Source of the DNA: an uncultured Roseburia sp.
GTDB taxonomy: Bacteria; Bacillota; Clostridia; Lachnospirales; Lachnospiraceae
Length of the DNA stretch: 19,105 nt
Direction of reading: 5' to 3'
Assembly (NCBI GenBank): GCA_947070915.1
Contig: CAMTDY010000032.1
Span: 1-19,105 of the forward strand
Part shown: in pieces, positions 1-6,733 of the stretch
Layout: every line of letters begins with the position of its first letter
Position numbering within the stretch: position 1 is the stretch's first letter
The notes under the pieces: model-generated
The model's database searches: none
What the model was told of the DNA's origin: nothing
What the model saw: only the letters and a program-made list of their open reading frames with translations
Position numbers and translations under genes: made by a program

Positions 1-1
1 G

Positions 2-1228
2 TCCTGGAACCGTGATGGAGAAAATTATATTCAAAATACTTTTGGAGGACAGAAGCAGGTGCAGTTTGTCCATTTTTGTCATTCTGATATTTTACGTTAT
101 ATAAACAGGACAGAATCTATTGATGCCCAAATAGCCTTATCTGGAAAAGCCGTACAAGAAGACTTTAATTATAAAAGAGTGATTCTTGGGCGTATTTCGG
201 TAAAAGAAATTTCTGACTTGATGGACAAGTTTGGTGACAGTCTTTTAGAAAAAAATATACGACGGTACCTGGGGAGAAATACTGTAAATGAGGGTATTAT
301 TCAGACATTGCTGGATGACGAAAAACGTTTTAATTTCTTTTTCTTTAATAATGGTGTTACAATGATCTGTGACAAGTTTAGTTACAATGCCCTGCAGGAG
401 CAAAATTGGATTGTTAAGATTAAAAAGCTGCAGATCATCAATGGAGGGCAGACCTGTAAAACGATCTGGCAGACTTTAAAAGAACATCCGGAGATTGATT
501 TTTCACAAGTATATCTGCTGGTCCGTCTTTATGAAGTAAGCGATGACGAAGGGATGATTCATGATATCACCTATGCGACAAATAGTCAGAATCCGGTAGA
601 TTTCAGGGATCTAAAATCCAATGATGATATCCAGATCCTATTGGAGAAGAGCGCGGAGGGGCTGGACTATATTTATAAAAGAAAACGTGATGGTTCAACG
701 ATCACAAATGCAATCCCTTCTACGGTTGCAGCAGAGGCAGTGCTTGCTGTATGGAGAGAACGCCCACATCTGGCAAAATATAAACGCAATGAGTTTTTTG
801 ACAAGTATTATTCGGATATCTTTGAAGACTTAAATGCTGCGCAGATGATAATGGCAGTTCTGATATTCCGTTATTGTGACAGCAGGCGAAAGCATTCATG
901 TACAGACAAAGATATACAGGCTTCACGTCCTTTCAGCCAGCATTTTCTCGCTTCTATGATCGGAAAACAGTTATTGCAGAAGCATAGCATTGAATTAAAT
1001 TCTCTGACACATGTAAATTTTTATGAGGTAAAAGAAGATTTTGAAAGAAATAAGGAAGATCTTTATAGGAAAGCAGAATGTGCGTTAACGGAGCTATTAA
1101 AGGAATATTTTAATACGGAACATCTGGATCTGATGGATGGGCGTACCATGGCAGCGGCATTTCGGCGTTTTGACATCGTAGAAAATTATTTTAAAGTTCC
1201 TTCCTGGTGGGATGAACATATGAGATGA
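2..1228 (+). CDS. AIPR-family (abortive infection phage resistance) protein, 5' end outside window
   Basis: The reading frame is open from base 2 with no stop or convincing start before it, so the gene begins upstream; 408 codons are visible. A GTG at 59 is in frame but lacks a clear ribosome binding site and is probably internal. The protein carries the AIPR core: a segment like NIRRYLGRNTVNEGI, then FFFFNNGVTMICDKF, then LQIINGGQTCKTIW and ATNSQNPVDFRDLKSND. The NNG and NGGQT blocks are typical of PF10592, named after lactococcal abortive infection proteins. The family is tied to phage defence, but its biochemical activity is poorly defined; a role here is inferred. The stop is 19 bp before the next start, so the two may be co-transcribed. 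AIPR proteins are often accessory and mobile, consistent with the neighbouring SIR2 gene. Confidence 0.8.
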   Translation, partial: SWNRDGENYIQNTFGGQKQVQFVHFCHSDILRYINRTESIDAQIALSGKAVQEDFNYKRVILGRISVKEISDLMDKFGDSLLEKNIRRYLGRNTVNEGIIQTLLDDEKRFNFFFFNNGVTMICDKFSYNALQEQNWIVKIKKLQIINGGQTCKTIWQTLKEHPEIDFSQVYLLVRLYEVSDDEGMIHDITYATNSQNPVDFRDLKSNDDIQILLEKSAEGLDYIYKRKRDGSTITNAIPSTVAAEAVLAVWRERPHLAKYKRNEFFDKYYSDIFEDLNAAQMIMAVLIFRYCDSRRKHSCTDKDIQASRPFSQHFLASMIGKQLLQKHSIELNSLTHVNFYEVKEDFERNKEDLYRKAECALTELLKEYFNTEHLDLMDGRTMAAAFRRFDIVENYFKVPSWWDEHMR

Positions 1229-1247
1229 TTCTTAGGAGGACAGCGAT

Positions 1248-2597
1248 ATGAAATTTAGTATTAAAAAATTACTGGCATTTATTCTGATCTTTACATTTCT
1301 GCCAGGGCTTATTTCGGCGGCTGGAAGTGTGAGCCTGGCGGCGGAATATGATCTCAGCAATCCACGGATCTTCATTCAGGAACCGGATCCGGAGGAAGAA
1401 TTTGATGAAGAGGATCTGGAAGAAGAAAGGGAATCGGTAGAACAGAGCAGAACCGTCTGGGACTGTATCTGGTTTGGCAGGTACTGGCAGGAGGATACGG
1501 ATCAAAACGGAAAGGCTGACAAAAAAGATACCAAAACACCGATCAAGTGGCGAGTGCTGTCCATCGAGGGAGATGATGTGTTTCTTCTGGCAGATAAGAA
1601 TCTGGACTGCCAGCGTTACAATGACAAGAAGGAAGATGTTACATGGGAGACTTGTACGATGCGCAGCTGGCTGAATGGTTATGGACCAGAAAAGAATGCC
1701 CTGGGAAAAGACTATCGGGACAAAGGTTTTTATTATTATGCTTTCACAAAGCAGGAGAAACGGGCGATTGTTACTACAAATGTAGTAACGGAGAAACGTT
1801 TAAGTTTGACTGACCATGGCTTTATGCCAGCAACAGATCATAGCAATTTTAAAAAAAATGTGGAGAGTGGGAATTATTCCACCTTTGACAAATTATATCT
1901 CTTATCCCTTGAAGAAGTAACAAATCCGCAGTATGGATTTTCTGTTAAAGACATGTATGATTGGGATTGGGAGAAAAGAACTTCAATGGCTACAGTGTAC
2001 ACACTACAAGGGGGAGAGATTAAAAGCAAGTATATCTCTAACAACTCTTTTTTGGGAAACACCCAATGGTGGCTGCGCTCTCCATGCAGCATCATCCGTT
2101 CTACCAGTACTCTCGCTGCTTTTGTGTATAACACTGGTTCTGTAGGGACTGGATACAGTGTGGACGCCCCTCACTTTGCTGTCCGTCCGGCTCTTCATCT
2201 TAATTTAAAAGCGGCTTCTAAATCTGGAAGTTCACCGGGCTGGCTGTATGCCGGAACCGTATCATCCGACGGAAAGGTAAAAGAAACTGCCCCGTTCCCC
2301 CTGCCTTTGAAATGGAACAGAAAAATAACTATTGTAAAATCAAAAGCCCAAAAATGTGATGTATCCCTATCCTGGAAAAAATCTCCTGGGGCCAAAGGGT
2401 ATCAGATCTGTTACAGCACTTCTAAGAAATGGAAGAACAAAAAGCAGGAGCTGGTTTCCAAAAACAAAGTTACCATGAAGAACCTGGAAAAGAAGAAAAC
2501 CTATTATTTCCGTGTCCGGGCTTACCAGCTGAAAGAAAAGAAGAAAGTTTACGGGGCATGGAGCAGCACGAAGAAGATCAAAATAAAAAAACAATAA
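1248..2597 (+). CDS. Secreted DUF6273 protein with C-terminal fibronectin type III domain
   Basis: ATG at 1248 follows AGGAGGA (1234-1240) by 7 nt. The 449-residue product begins with a Lys-rich, then hydrophobic signal peptide (about residues 1-32, cleavage probably after an Ala near 24-32; no lipobox Cys). A strongly acidic linker (about 45-66) leads into a DUF6273 domain (about 75-318) containing GRYWQ, IKWRVLS, TMRSWLNG and the diagnostic WWLRSP (274-279) and FAVRPALHLNL (310-320). DUF6273 is thought to adopt a fold related to C-type lectin/formylglycine-generating-enzyme domains; its ligand is unknown. Residues about 360-447 resemble a Lys-rich Fn3 module (VSLSWKKSPGAKGYQI ... YYFRVRAY). 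Expected outside the cell or at the wall; the basic tail could bind wall polymers (inference). No catalytic function can be assigned. It is followed by the tRNA-Glu promoter. Confidence 0.85.
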   Translation: MKFSIKKLLAFILIFTFLPGLISAAGSVSLAAEYDLSNPRIFIQEPDPEEEFDEEDLEEERESVEQSRTVWDCIWFGRYWQEDTDQNGKADKKDTKTPIKWRVLSIEGDDVFLLADKNLDCQRYNDKKEDVTWETCTMRSWLNGYGPEKNALGKDYRDKGFYYYAFTKQEKRAIVTTNVVTEKRLSLTDHGFMPATDHSNFKKNVESGNYSTFDKLYLLSLEEVTNPQYGFSVKDMYDWDWEKRTSMATVYTLQGGEIKSKYISNNSFLGNTQWWLRSPCSIIRSTSTLAAFVYNTGSVGTGYSVDAPHFAVRPALHLNLKAASKSGSSPGWLYAGTVSSDGKVKETAPFPLPLKWNRKITIVKSKAQKCDVSLSWKKSPGAKGYQICYSTSKKWKNKKQELVSKNKVTMKNLEKKKTYYFRVRAYQLKEKKKVYGAWSSTKKIKIKKQ

Positions 2598-2611
2598 TAA
2601 AAAATTGAAAA

Positions 2612-2659
2612 AACTGTTGACAACAGTTGAATTTTATAGTAATATATCAACTGTTGACA
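2612..2659. repeat. Overlapping dyads and an 11-bp direct repeat over the tRNA-Glu promoter
   Basis: AACTGTTGACA occurs at 2612-2622 and again at 2649-2659. CAACAGTTGA (2621-2630) and TCAACTGTTG (2647-2656) form a perfect 10-bp inverted repeat with a 16-bp spacer that contains the -10 box. AACTGTTG/CAACAGTT (2612-2619/2621-2628) is a further near-perfect palindrome. The arrangement resembles an operator; alternatively, the first palindrome plus the following ATTTT may be a weak terminator of the upstream gene. The binding factor is unknown. Confidence 0.55.
2617..2645 (+). promoter_or_regulatory. Promoter of tRNA-Glu
   Basis: A perfect -35 TTGACA (2617-2622), a 17-bp spacer and a -10 TAATAT (2640-2645) match the housekeeping sigma consensus. 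The predicted start near 2652 leaves a leader of roughly 9 nt before the mature tRNA at 2661. Confidence 0.8.
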
Positions 2660-2660
2660 C

Positions 2661-2732
2661 GGTCCGTTGGTCAAGCGGCTAAGACGCTGCCCTCTCACGG
2701 CAGAAACAGGGGTTCGATTCCCCTACGGACTA
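2661..2732 (+). tRNA. tRNA-Glu (anticodon CTC)
   Basis: The 72-nt sequence folds as a cloverleaf. The acceptor strand GGTCCGT (2661-2667) pairs with ACGGACT (2725-2731), with G1-U72 as a wobble and A73 as discriminator. The D arm contains GGTCAAGCGGCTAAGAC. The anticodon stem CTGCC/GGCAG encloses loop CTCTCAC with anticodon CTC. The T arm contains GGTTCGATTCC. The body resembles firmicute tRNA-Glu. CCA is not encoded. It is a single isolated tRNA, followed directly by a terminator. Confidence 0.95.
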
Positions 2733-2744
2733 TTTTAATTTATT

Positions 2745-2769
2745 AAAACCGGCGGATGTCGGTTTTTTT
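2745..2769 (+). terminator. Intrinsic terminator of tRNA-Glu
   Basis: AAAACCGGC (2745-2753) pairs with GTCGGTTTT (2758-2766) around loop GGAT, with one G-U pair. The run TTTTTTT (2763-2769) follows. It lies 12 nt after the tRNA. Confidence 0.85.
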
Positions 2770-2801
2770 GTTTGCGCGGAAGGCACAAGCAAACAAAAAA
2801 A
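2763..2801. repeat. Perfect 13-bp inverted repeat overlapping the terminator T-run
   Basis: TTTTTTTGTTTGC (2763-2775) is the exact reverse complement of GCAAACAAAAAAA (2789-2801), with a 13-nt loop. The left arm uses the T-run and 3' stem bases of the tRNA terminator, so the two hairpins exclude each other. It has no second T-run on the plus strand. It may be a backup transcript-end structure. Bases 2802-2893 after it hold no gene that can be recognised. Confidence 0.6.
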
Positions 2802-2873
2802 CTCACAAGGCGTATTCCACATTGTTGTGTATGTTTAAAACCCTTTTTTAATGAAGCTAAAATTTGCCAATGA

Positions 2874-2903
2874 TTGGAGCATATGTTAATATATTGATAT
2901 GAT
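2874..2903 (+). promoter_or_regulatory. Possible promoter for the SIR2-TPR gene
   Basis: TTGGAG (2874-2879), an 18-bp spacer and TATGAT (2898-2903) give a plausible sigma-A type promoter. The start would fall near 2909-2911, the first base of the terminal stem of the structured element. The -35 is only a partial match, so this is tentative. Confidence 0.4.
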
Positions 2904-3101
2904 GCCAGGGTCAAAAGGTCAACATGCCGTTCATGCCTGCATGATGAGGCATGTGACCTTGGGACCCGCCAAACATGAGAATGTAGCGATTTACGTAGTA
3001 AATCAGCGGATTTCGAATGTTTGAAGAATTGCGGGAGTTGTGAAACAACGAAGCAATTCGCATCATTTGTTGGGGGCAAAATGCCTTTTGACCACAACAT
3101 C
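2901..3101. mobile_element. MITE-like palindromic element (201 bp) with terminal inverted repeats and 7-bp flanking direct repeats
   Basis: The ends are symmetrical: GATG-N4-GGTCAAAAGG (2901-2918) and CCTTTTGACC-N4-CATC (3084-3101), 14 of 18 positions complementary. TTGATAT occurs immediately outside both ends (2894-2900 and 3102-3108), as a target-site duplication would. The interior is almost all perfect hairpins: ACATGCC/GGCATGT (2922-2928/2948-2954), CAAACAT/ATGTTTG (2970-2976/3017-3023) enclosing GATTTAC/GTAAATC (2988-2994/2998-3004), GAATTGC/GCAATTC (3026-3032/3053-3059) enclosing GTTGT/ACAAC (3037-3041/3045-3049), and GGCA/TGCC (3075-3078/3082-3085). It has no credible coding frame. 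It could be a miniature transposable element, a structured leader RNA of the SIR2-TPR gene, or both. No full-length parent element is in the window. Confidence 0.65.
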
Positions 3102-3132
3102 TTGATATTACATACCAGAGAGGACGGATTCG

Positions 3133-4788
3133 ATGGACAAAGAGATAAATGAGATTTCTCCCAAAGCTTTTATTCATATGTTTGGAGAGGCTCAGAAATA
3201 CAATCGGCGTTTTTGCTTTATTTTGGGTTCCGGGGCCTCCCGCGAGGGTGGGATTCCTACCGGGGTGGAGATGGCAAAGATCTGGGCGGATGAGTTGAAA
3301 AACAAATACGAAGAAACAGAACTGCAGAATCTGATGAAGAAGCTGGACATTAAAAGCATAACTCCTACCAGTGAGAATTACTTCGGGATTTATGATCTCC
3401 GTTTTTATCCTGATTATCAAGAGGGCTATGCCTATTTTGAGAGGGAGCTGGAAAAGGGAGTGCCCAGCCTTGGCCATCATGCCCTGGCGAAAATTCTTGC
3501 GGGGAAAACACATAATCTGGCGATCACCACGAATTTTGACAGTCTGATCGAAGATGCCCTGTTTATCTATGCAAATGAACACCCCTTGCTGGTGGGGCAT
3601 GAATCCCTGGCAGGTTTTATCAATCTGAACGTTGACCGCCCCATCGTGGCAAAGATTCACAGAAGCCTGTATTTTCATCCCTATAACCGCCAGAAGGAGA
3701 CCCATGGTCTGGACCAGGAGTGGCAGGAGACATTAAAGAAATCCTTTATGGTATATACGCCGGTGGTGATCGGATATGCTGGCGGCGACCAGAGCCTCAT
3801 GGAGTTTCTCAAAGATGAAGACGTCAAGATGAATGGTCTGTACTGGTGCTATTGGAAGAAGGAGAAACCGTCCAAGGAGATCGTCGATCTGGTGAAAAGT
3901 AAAAACGGATGCCTGATCCCCATCGAGGGCTTTGACTATTTTATGTATATGCTTTCCCGGAAAATGGGCTTTGAAAACCCGGATAAAGAGATGCGGAAGG
4001 TGACGGAAGACAGAATCGAACGCTATAATACGCAGTACGATAAGTTTGAAAAGATGATCCGTACCGAGGCAGAGCAAAGTTCGGGTTCCAATGAGACATT
4101 GAATGAAATATTGATTGAAATGGATACATTTAATGATGAACAGATCAAGGAGGCAAAGAAGGAAGAAACTGTTCATAATTATGCAGTGATGGGGCGCATA
4201 TATAATAGAGAAGGAAAATATAAAAAAGCCATCGAAGTGTATACTGCGGCTATTGATCTGAGCCCGGAAGATGGGGAGAATTACTTTAATAGGGGTAATG
4301 TTTATGTTGATCTAAAAGAGTATAATAAGGCAGTTGAAGATTATACAAAAGCCATTGAACTTGATCCAAATGTTAAGGATGTATATGGTTGTCGCGGGTA
4401 TTGTTATATTGAACTGGGAGAATATATAAAGGCAATAGAAGATTATACGAAAGCTATAGAACTTGACCCACAGTACGCTATTGCATATAATAATCGCGGA
4501 AATACATATGATAAAATAGGAAAATATCAAGAGGCATTAAATGATTATACAAAAGCTATTGAGCTTGCCCCGCAATTTTCTAATGCTTATAATAATATGG
4601 GCACACTCAAATATAAATGCGAAGAGTATGAAGAGGCATTGGATTATTTAAATAAAGCCATCGATCTCCGCGATTCCTATAAAGATGCCTATAAAACCAG
4701 GGCGGAAGTGTACCATGCTCTCGGCGATCATGAAAAGGCGAAAAAAGATGAAGAGCGGGCAGAAGCTCTATCTGATACAGAAAATTGA
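3133..4788 (+). CDS. SIR2-domain protein with C-terminal TPR array (probable NAD+-consuming anti-phage protein)
   Basis: ATG at 3133 follows GAGAGGA (3118-3124). The 551-residue product has an N-terminal SIR2-like domain (about 25-280): GSGASREGGIPTG (32-44), ITTNFDSLIEDA (131-142), KIH (174-176) and IGYAGGDQSL (213-222). In defence SIR2 enzymes such as ThsA and DSR2 the equivalent Asn and His are needed to hydrolyse NAD+; here they would be Asn134 and His176, although the usual HG is HR. Residues about 349-550 form about six TPR units of 34 residues (A-N-x-G-x-x-Y...DYTKAIELDP), probably the sensing or oligomerisation part. There is no signal peptide or membrane segment, so it is cytoplasmic. 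The first half has core-like composition; the TPR half is AT-rich. It stands alone between two hairpin-rich segments. A defence role is inferred from domains and context. Confidence 0.85.
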   Translation: MDKEINEISPKAFIHMFGEAQKYNRRFCFILGSGASREGGIPTGVEMAKIWADELKNKYEETELQNLMKKLDIKSITPTSENYFGIYDLRFYPDYQEGYAYFERELEKGVPSLGHHALAKILAGKTHNLAITTNFDSLIEDALFIYANEHPLLVGHESLAGFINLNVDRPIVAKIHRSLYFHPYNRQKETHGLDQEWQETLKKSFMVYTPVVIGYAGGDQSLMEFLKDEDVKMNGLYWCYWKKEKPSKEIVDLVKSKNGCLIPIEGFDYFMYMLSRKMGFENPDKEMRKVTEDRIERYNTQYDKFEKMIRTEAEQSSGSNETLNEILIEMDTFNDEQIKEAKKEETVHNYAVMGRIYNREGKYKKAIEVYTAAIDLSPEDGENYFNRGNVYVDLKEYNKAVEDYTKAIELDPNVKDVYGCRGYCYIELGEYIKAIEDYTKAIELDPQYAIAYNNRGNTYDKIGKYQEALNDYTKAIELAPQFSNAYNNMGTLKYKCEEYEEALDYLNKAIDLRDSYKDAYKTRAEVYHALGDHEKAKKDEERAEALSDTEN

Positions 4789-4801
4789 CCATGGGAGAAG
4801 T

Positions 4802-4957
4802 GTGAAGGAGATTTTCGGTTCAAATGCCTCCGTTGGAGGCATCAAAACTTCACCAGACAATCTCTCGTAACGCGCCACTTGTGGCACGTTACTCTCTTCA
4901 CACCGAAAGAACGCAAAAACAGCGTTCTTCTCGAAAATTATTTGTGCCGCCTGCGGC
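4802..4957. repeat. Cluster of perfect hairpins between SIR2-TPR and the ABC transporter
   Basis: Hairpin 1 is GTGAAG/CTTCAC (4802-4807/4848-4853) enclosing ATGCCTCC/GGAGGCAT (4824-4831/4835-4842). Hairpin 2 is GTAACG+GCCAC/GTGGC+CGTTAC (4867-4878/4881-4892, one mismatch). Hairpin 3 is AGAACGC/GCGTTCT (4908-4914/4922-4928). Hairpin 4 is GCCGC/GCGGC (4946-4950/4953-4957). TTTCGGT (4813-4819) can also pair with ACCGAAA (4902-4908), and GAGATT (4808-4813) with AATCTC (4859-4864), so alternative folds exist. No T-run follows, so it is not an ordinary terminator. It may be a palindromic repeat element or a structured 5' leader of the ABC gene. Short open frames across it have no ribosome binding site or protein-like features. 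Confidence 0.55.
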
Positions 4958-4975
4958 GAATGGAGACAAAAATAA

Positions 4976-6724
4976 ATGGAGACAGAAAAGAAATATTTTA
5001 AATGGAATGAATTTTTAAGTTATTATAAACCTTTCCGGGGGATTTTTGCGGCGGACATGTTCTTTGCCTTTCTGGGGGCGGCCACCACGCTGGTGATCCC
5101 GCTGATCGTGCGCTATATTACCGGGACGGTGATCTACATGCCCAAGGAGCAGATCTGGAATACGATCCTTTTGCTGGGGATACTGATGACCGTGCTGGTG
5201 GGGATACAGTGTTTTAGTAATTATTTCATCGGTAATTACGGTCATGTGATGGGGGCAAAGATCGAATTCAATATGAGAAAGGAAATCTTTGAGCACTATC
5301 AGAAATTATCCTTTTCTTTTTACGACAACCAGAAGGTGGGGCAGCTTATGTCCCGGATCACCAATGACCTGTTTGACATCACTGAGCTTCTGCATCATGG
5401 GCCGGAGGATGTGGTGATCTCCTTTATCAAGTTTATCGGGACGCTGGCCATACTGATCTGGGTGAACCCGAAACTCGCGGTGGCGGCATTTGTCCTGATC
5501 CCGGTGATGTTCGTCTACGCCTACATTTTGAATAAGAAGATGAAACGCGCCTTTAAACGGAACCGGGAAAAGGTGGCAGATATCAATGCCCGCATCGAAG
5601 ACAATCTATCCGGTATCCGGGTGGTCAAGTCCTTTGCCAATGAGGATGTGGAGCAGGAGAAGTTTATGGAAGGAAACCAGGGGTTTCTGGACAGCAAGAA
5701 AAACAGCTATTTTTATATGGGACAGTACCATGCCGGGCTGACGGCATTTATCACGATGATCACGGTGCTGGTCATCGTCGTGGGGGCGTTTTTCCTGACT
5801 AATGGCTCTCTGAATGCGCCGGATCTTATCACATTTCTTCTCTATATCAATAATTTTACCGAGCCGGTACAGAAGCTTATCAACTTTACGGAGCAGTTCC
5901 AGAACGGGATCTCCGGCTACGAGCGGTTTCGTGAGATCCTTGCCATCGAACCAGAGATCCAGGAGGCAGAACACCCGGTGGAGGCGGAAAGCTTACGGGG
6001 AGATGTGGAGTTTGATGACGTGGGCTTCCGGTATGAGGAAGATCAGGAAAAGGTACTCAGCCATGTGAGCCTGAAAGTAGACGAGGGAGAGTATGTGGCG
6101 CTGGTGGGATCGTCAGGAGCTGGGAAGACGACGCTGTGCAGCCTGATCCCCAGATTTTACGAGGTGACCTTTGGCTGTGTGCGGATTGACGGAAGGGACA
6201 TCCGGGAGTATTCCCTGAAAAGCCTGCGCCAAAACATTGGCGTCGTCCAGCAGGATGTATATCTCTTTGCCGGGACAGTGATCGACAATATACGGTATGG
6301 AAGACCGGACGCGAGCAGGGATGAGATCATAGAGGCGGCGAAGAATGCCAACGCCCATGAGTTTATCATGAACCTGCCGGAAGGATATGAGACCAATATC
6401 GGACAGCGGGGGGTGAAGCTGTCCGGCGGGCAGAAGCAGCGGCTTTCCATCGCCCGGGTGTTTTTGAAAAATCCTCCTATTCTTATATTCGACGAGGCAA
6501 CCTCGGCACTGGACAACGAGAGTGAGAAGGTGGTGCAGGAGTCGCTGGAGAAACTGGCGAAAAACCGCACGACTTTTGTGATCGCCCACCGGCTTTCCAC
6601 TATCCGCAATGCCCAGAGGATCCTTGTGCTGACCGAGGAAGGCATTGCGGAGGAGGGGACACATTCCCAGCTGATGGAACAGCGGGGTGTCTACTATAAT
6701 ATGTATACATTGGCAGGAAATTAG
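4976..6724 (+). CDS. ABC exporter, fused transmembrane and ATPase domains (half-transporter)
   Basis: ATG at 4976 follows TGGAG (4961-4965) by 10 nt. The 582-residue protein has an N-terminal type-1 exporter membrane domain (about 20-310) with several hydrophobic segments (about 25-47, 63-85, 147-185, 255-290), and a C-terminal nucleotide-binding domain (about 340-582). Walker A is GSSGAGKTT (378-386), the Q-loop VVQQD (423-427), signature LSGGQ (482-486), Walker B ILIFDEATSALD (502-513) and the switch His 538 in VIAHRLS. All ATPase residues are present. It resembles the MsbA/YfiB-type multidrug or lipid exporters, which act as dimers. No partner half-transporter is adjacent, so a homodimer is likely; the substrate cannot be predicted. 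Its length is normal for the family. It does not obviously belong with the SIR2 gene or the nusA operon. Confidence 0.92.
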   Translation: METEKKYFKWNEFLSYYKPFRGIFAADMFFAFLGAATTLVIPLIVRYITGTVIYMPKEQIWNTILLLGILMTVLVGIQCFSNYFIGNYGHVMGAKIEFNMRKEIFEHYQKLSFSFYDNQKVGQLMSRITNDLFDITELLHHGPEDVVISFIKFIGTLAILIWVNPKLAVAAFVLIPVMFVYAYILNKKMKRAFKRNREKVADINARIEDNLSGIRVVKSFANEDVEQEKFMEGNQGFLDSKKNSYFYMGQYHAGLTAFITMITVLVIVVGAFFLTNGSLNAPDLITFLLYINNFTEPVQKLINFTEQFQNGISGYERFREILAIEPEIQEAEHPVEAESLRGDVEFDDVGFRYEEDQEKVLSHVSLKVDEGEYVALVGSSGAGKTTLCSLIPRFYEVTFGCVRIDGRDIREYSLKSLRQNIGVVQQDVYLFAGTVIDNIRYGRPDASRDEIIEAAKNANAHEFIMNLPEGYETNIGQRGVKLSGGQKQRLSIARVFLKNPPILIFDEATSALDNESEKVVQESLEKLAKNRTTFVIAHRLSTIRNAQRILVLTEEGIAEEGTHSQLMEQRGVYYNMYTLAGN

Positions 6725-6733
6725 CAAAAGTAC

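Noticed and set aside
2654..2659. Second TTGACA as a -35 element
   Set aside because: A matching -10 would fall inside the tRNA; it is better explained as part of the repeated dyad.
2901..3101. CRISPR array or group II intron remnant
   Set aside because: The palindromes all differ, without repeat-spacer periodicity, and there is no intron domain V-like sequence or maturase.
2710..3140. Integration att site from the 3' end of tRNA-Glu
   Set aside because: No second copy of the tRNA 3' end and no integrase gene were found in the window.
2911..3705. 264-codon minus-strand frame across the structured element and the SIR2 start
   Set aside because: No start signal or protein-like pattern; it crosses the palindromes and lies opposite conserved SIR2 motifs.
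4824..5018. Short plus-strand frame across the second hairpin cluster
   Set aside because: No ribosome binding site, and its residues come from stem-loop sequence; it also overlaps the ABC start.
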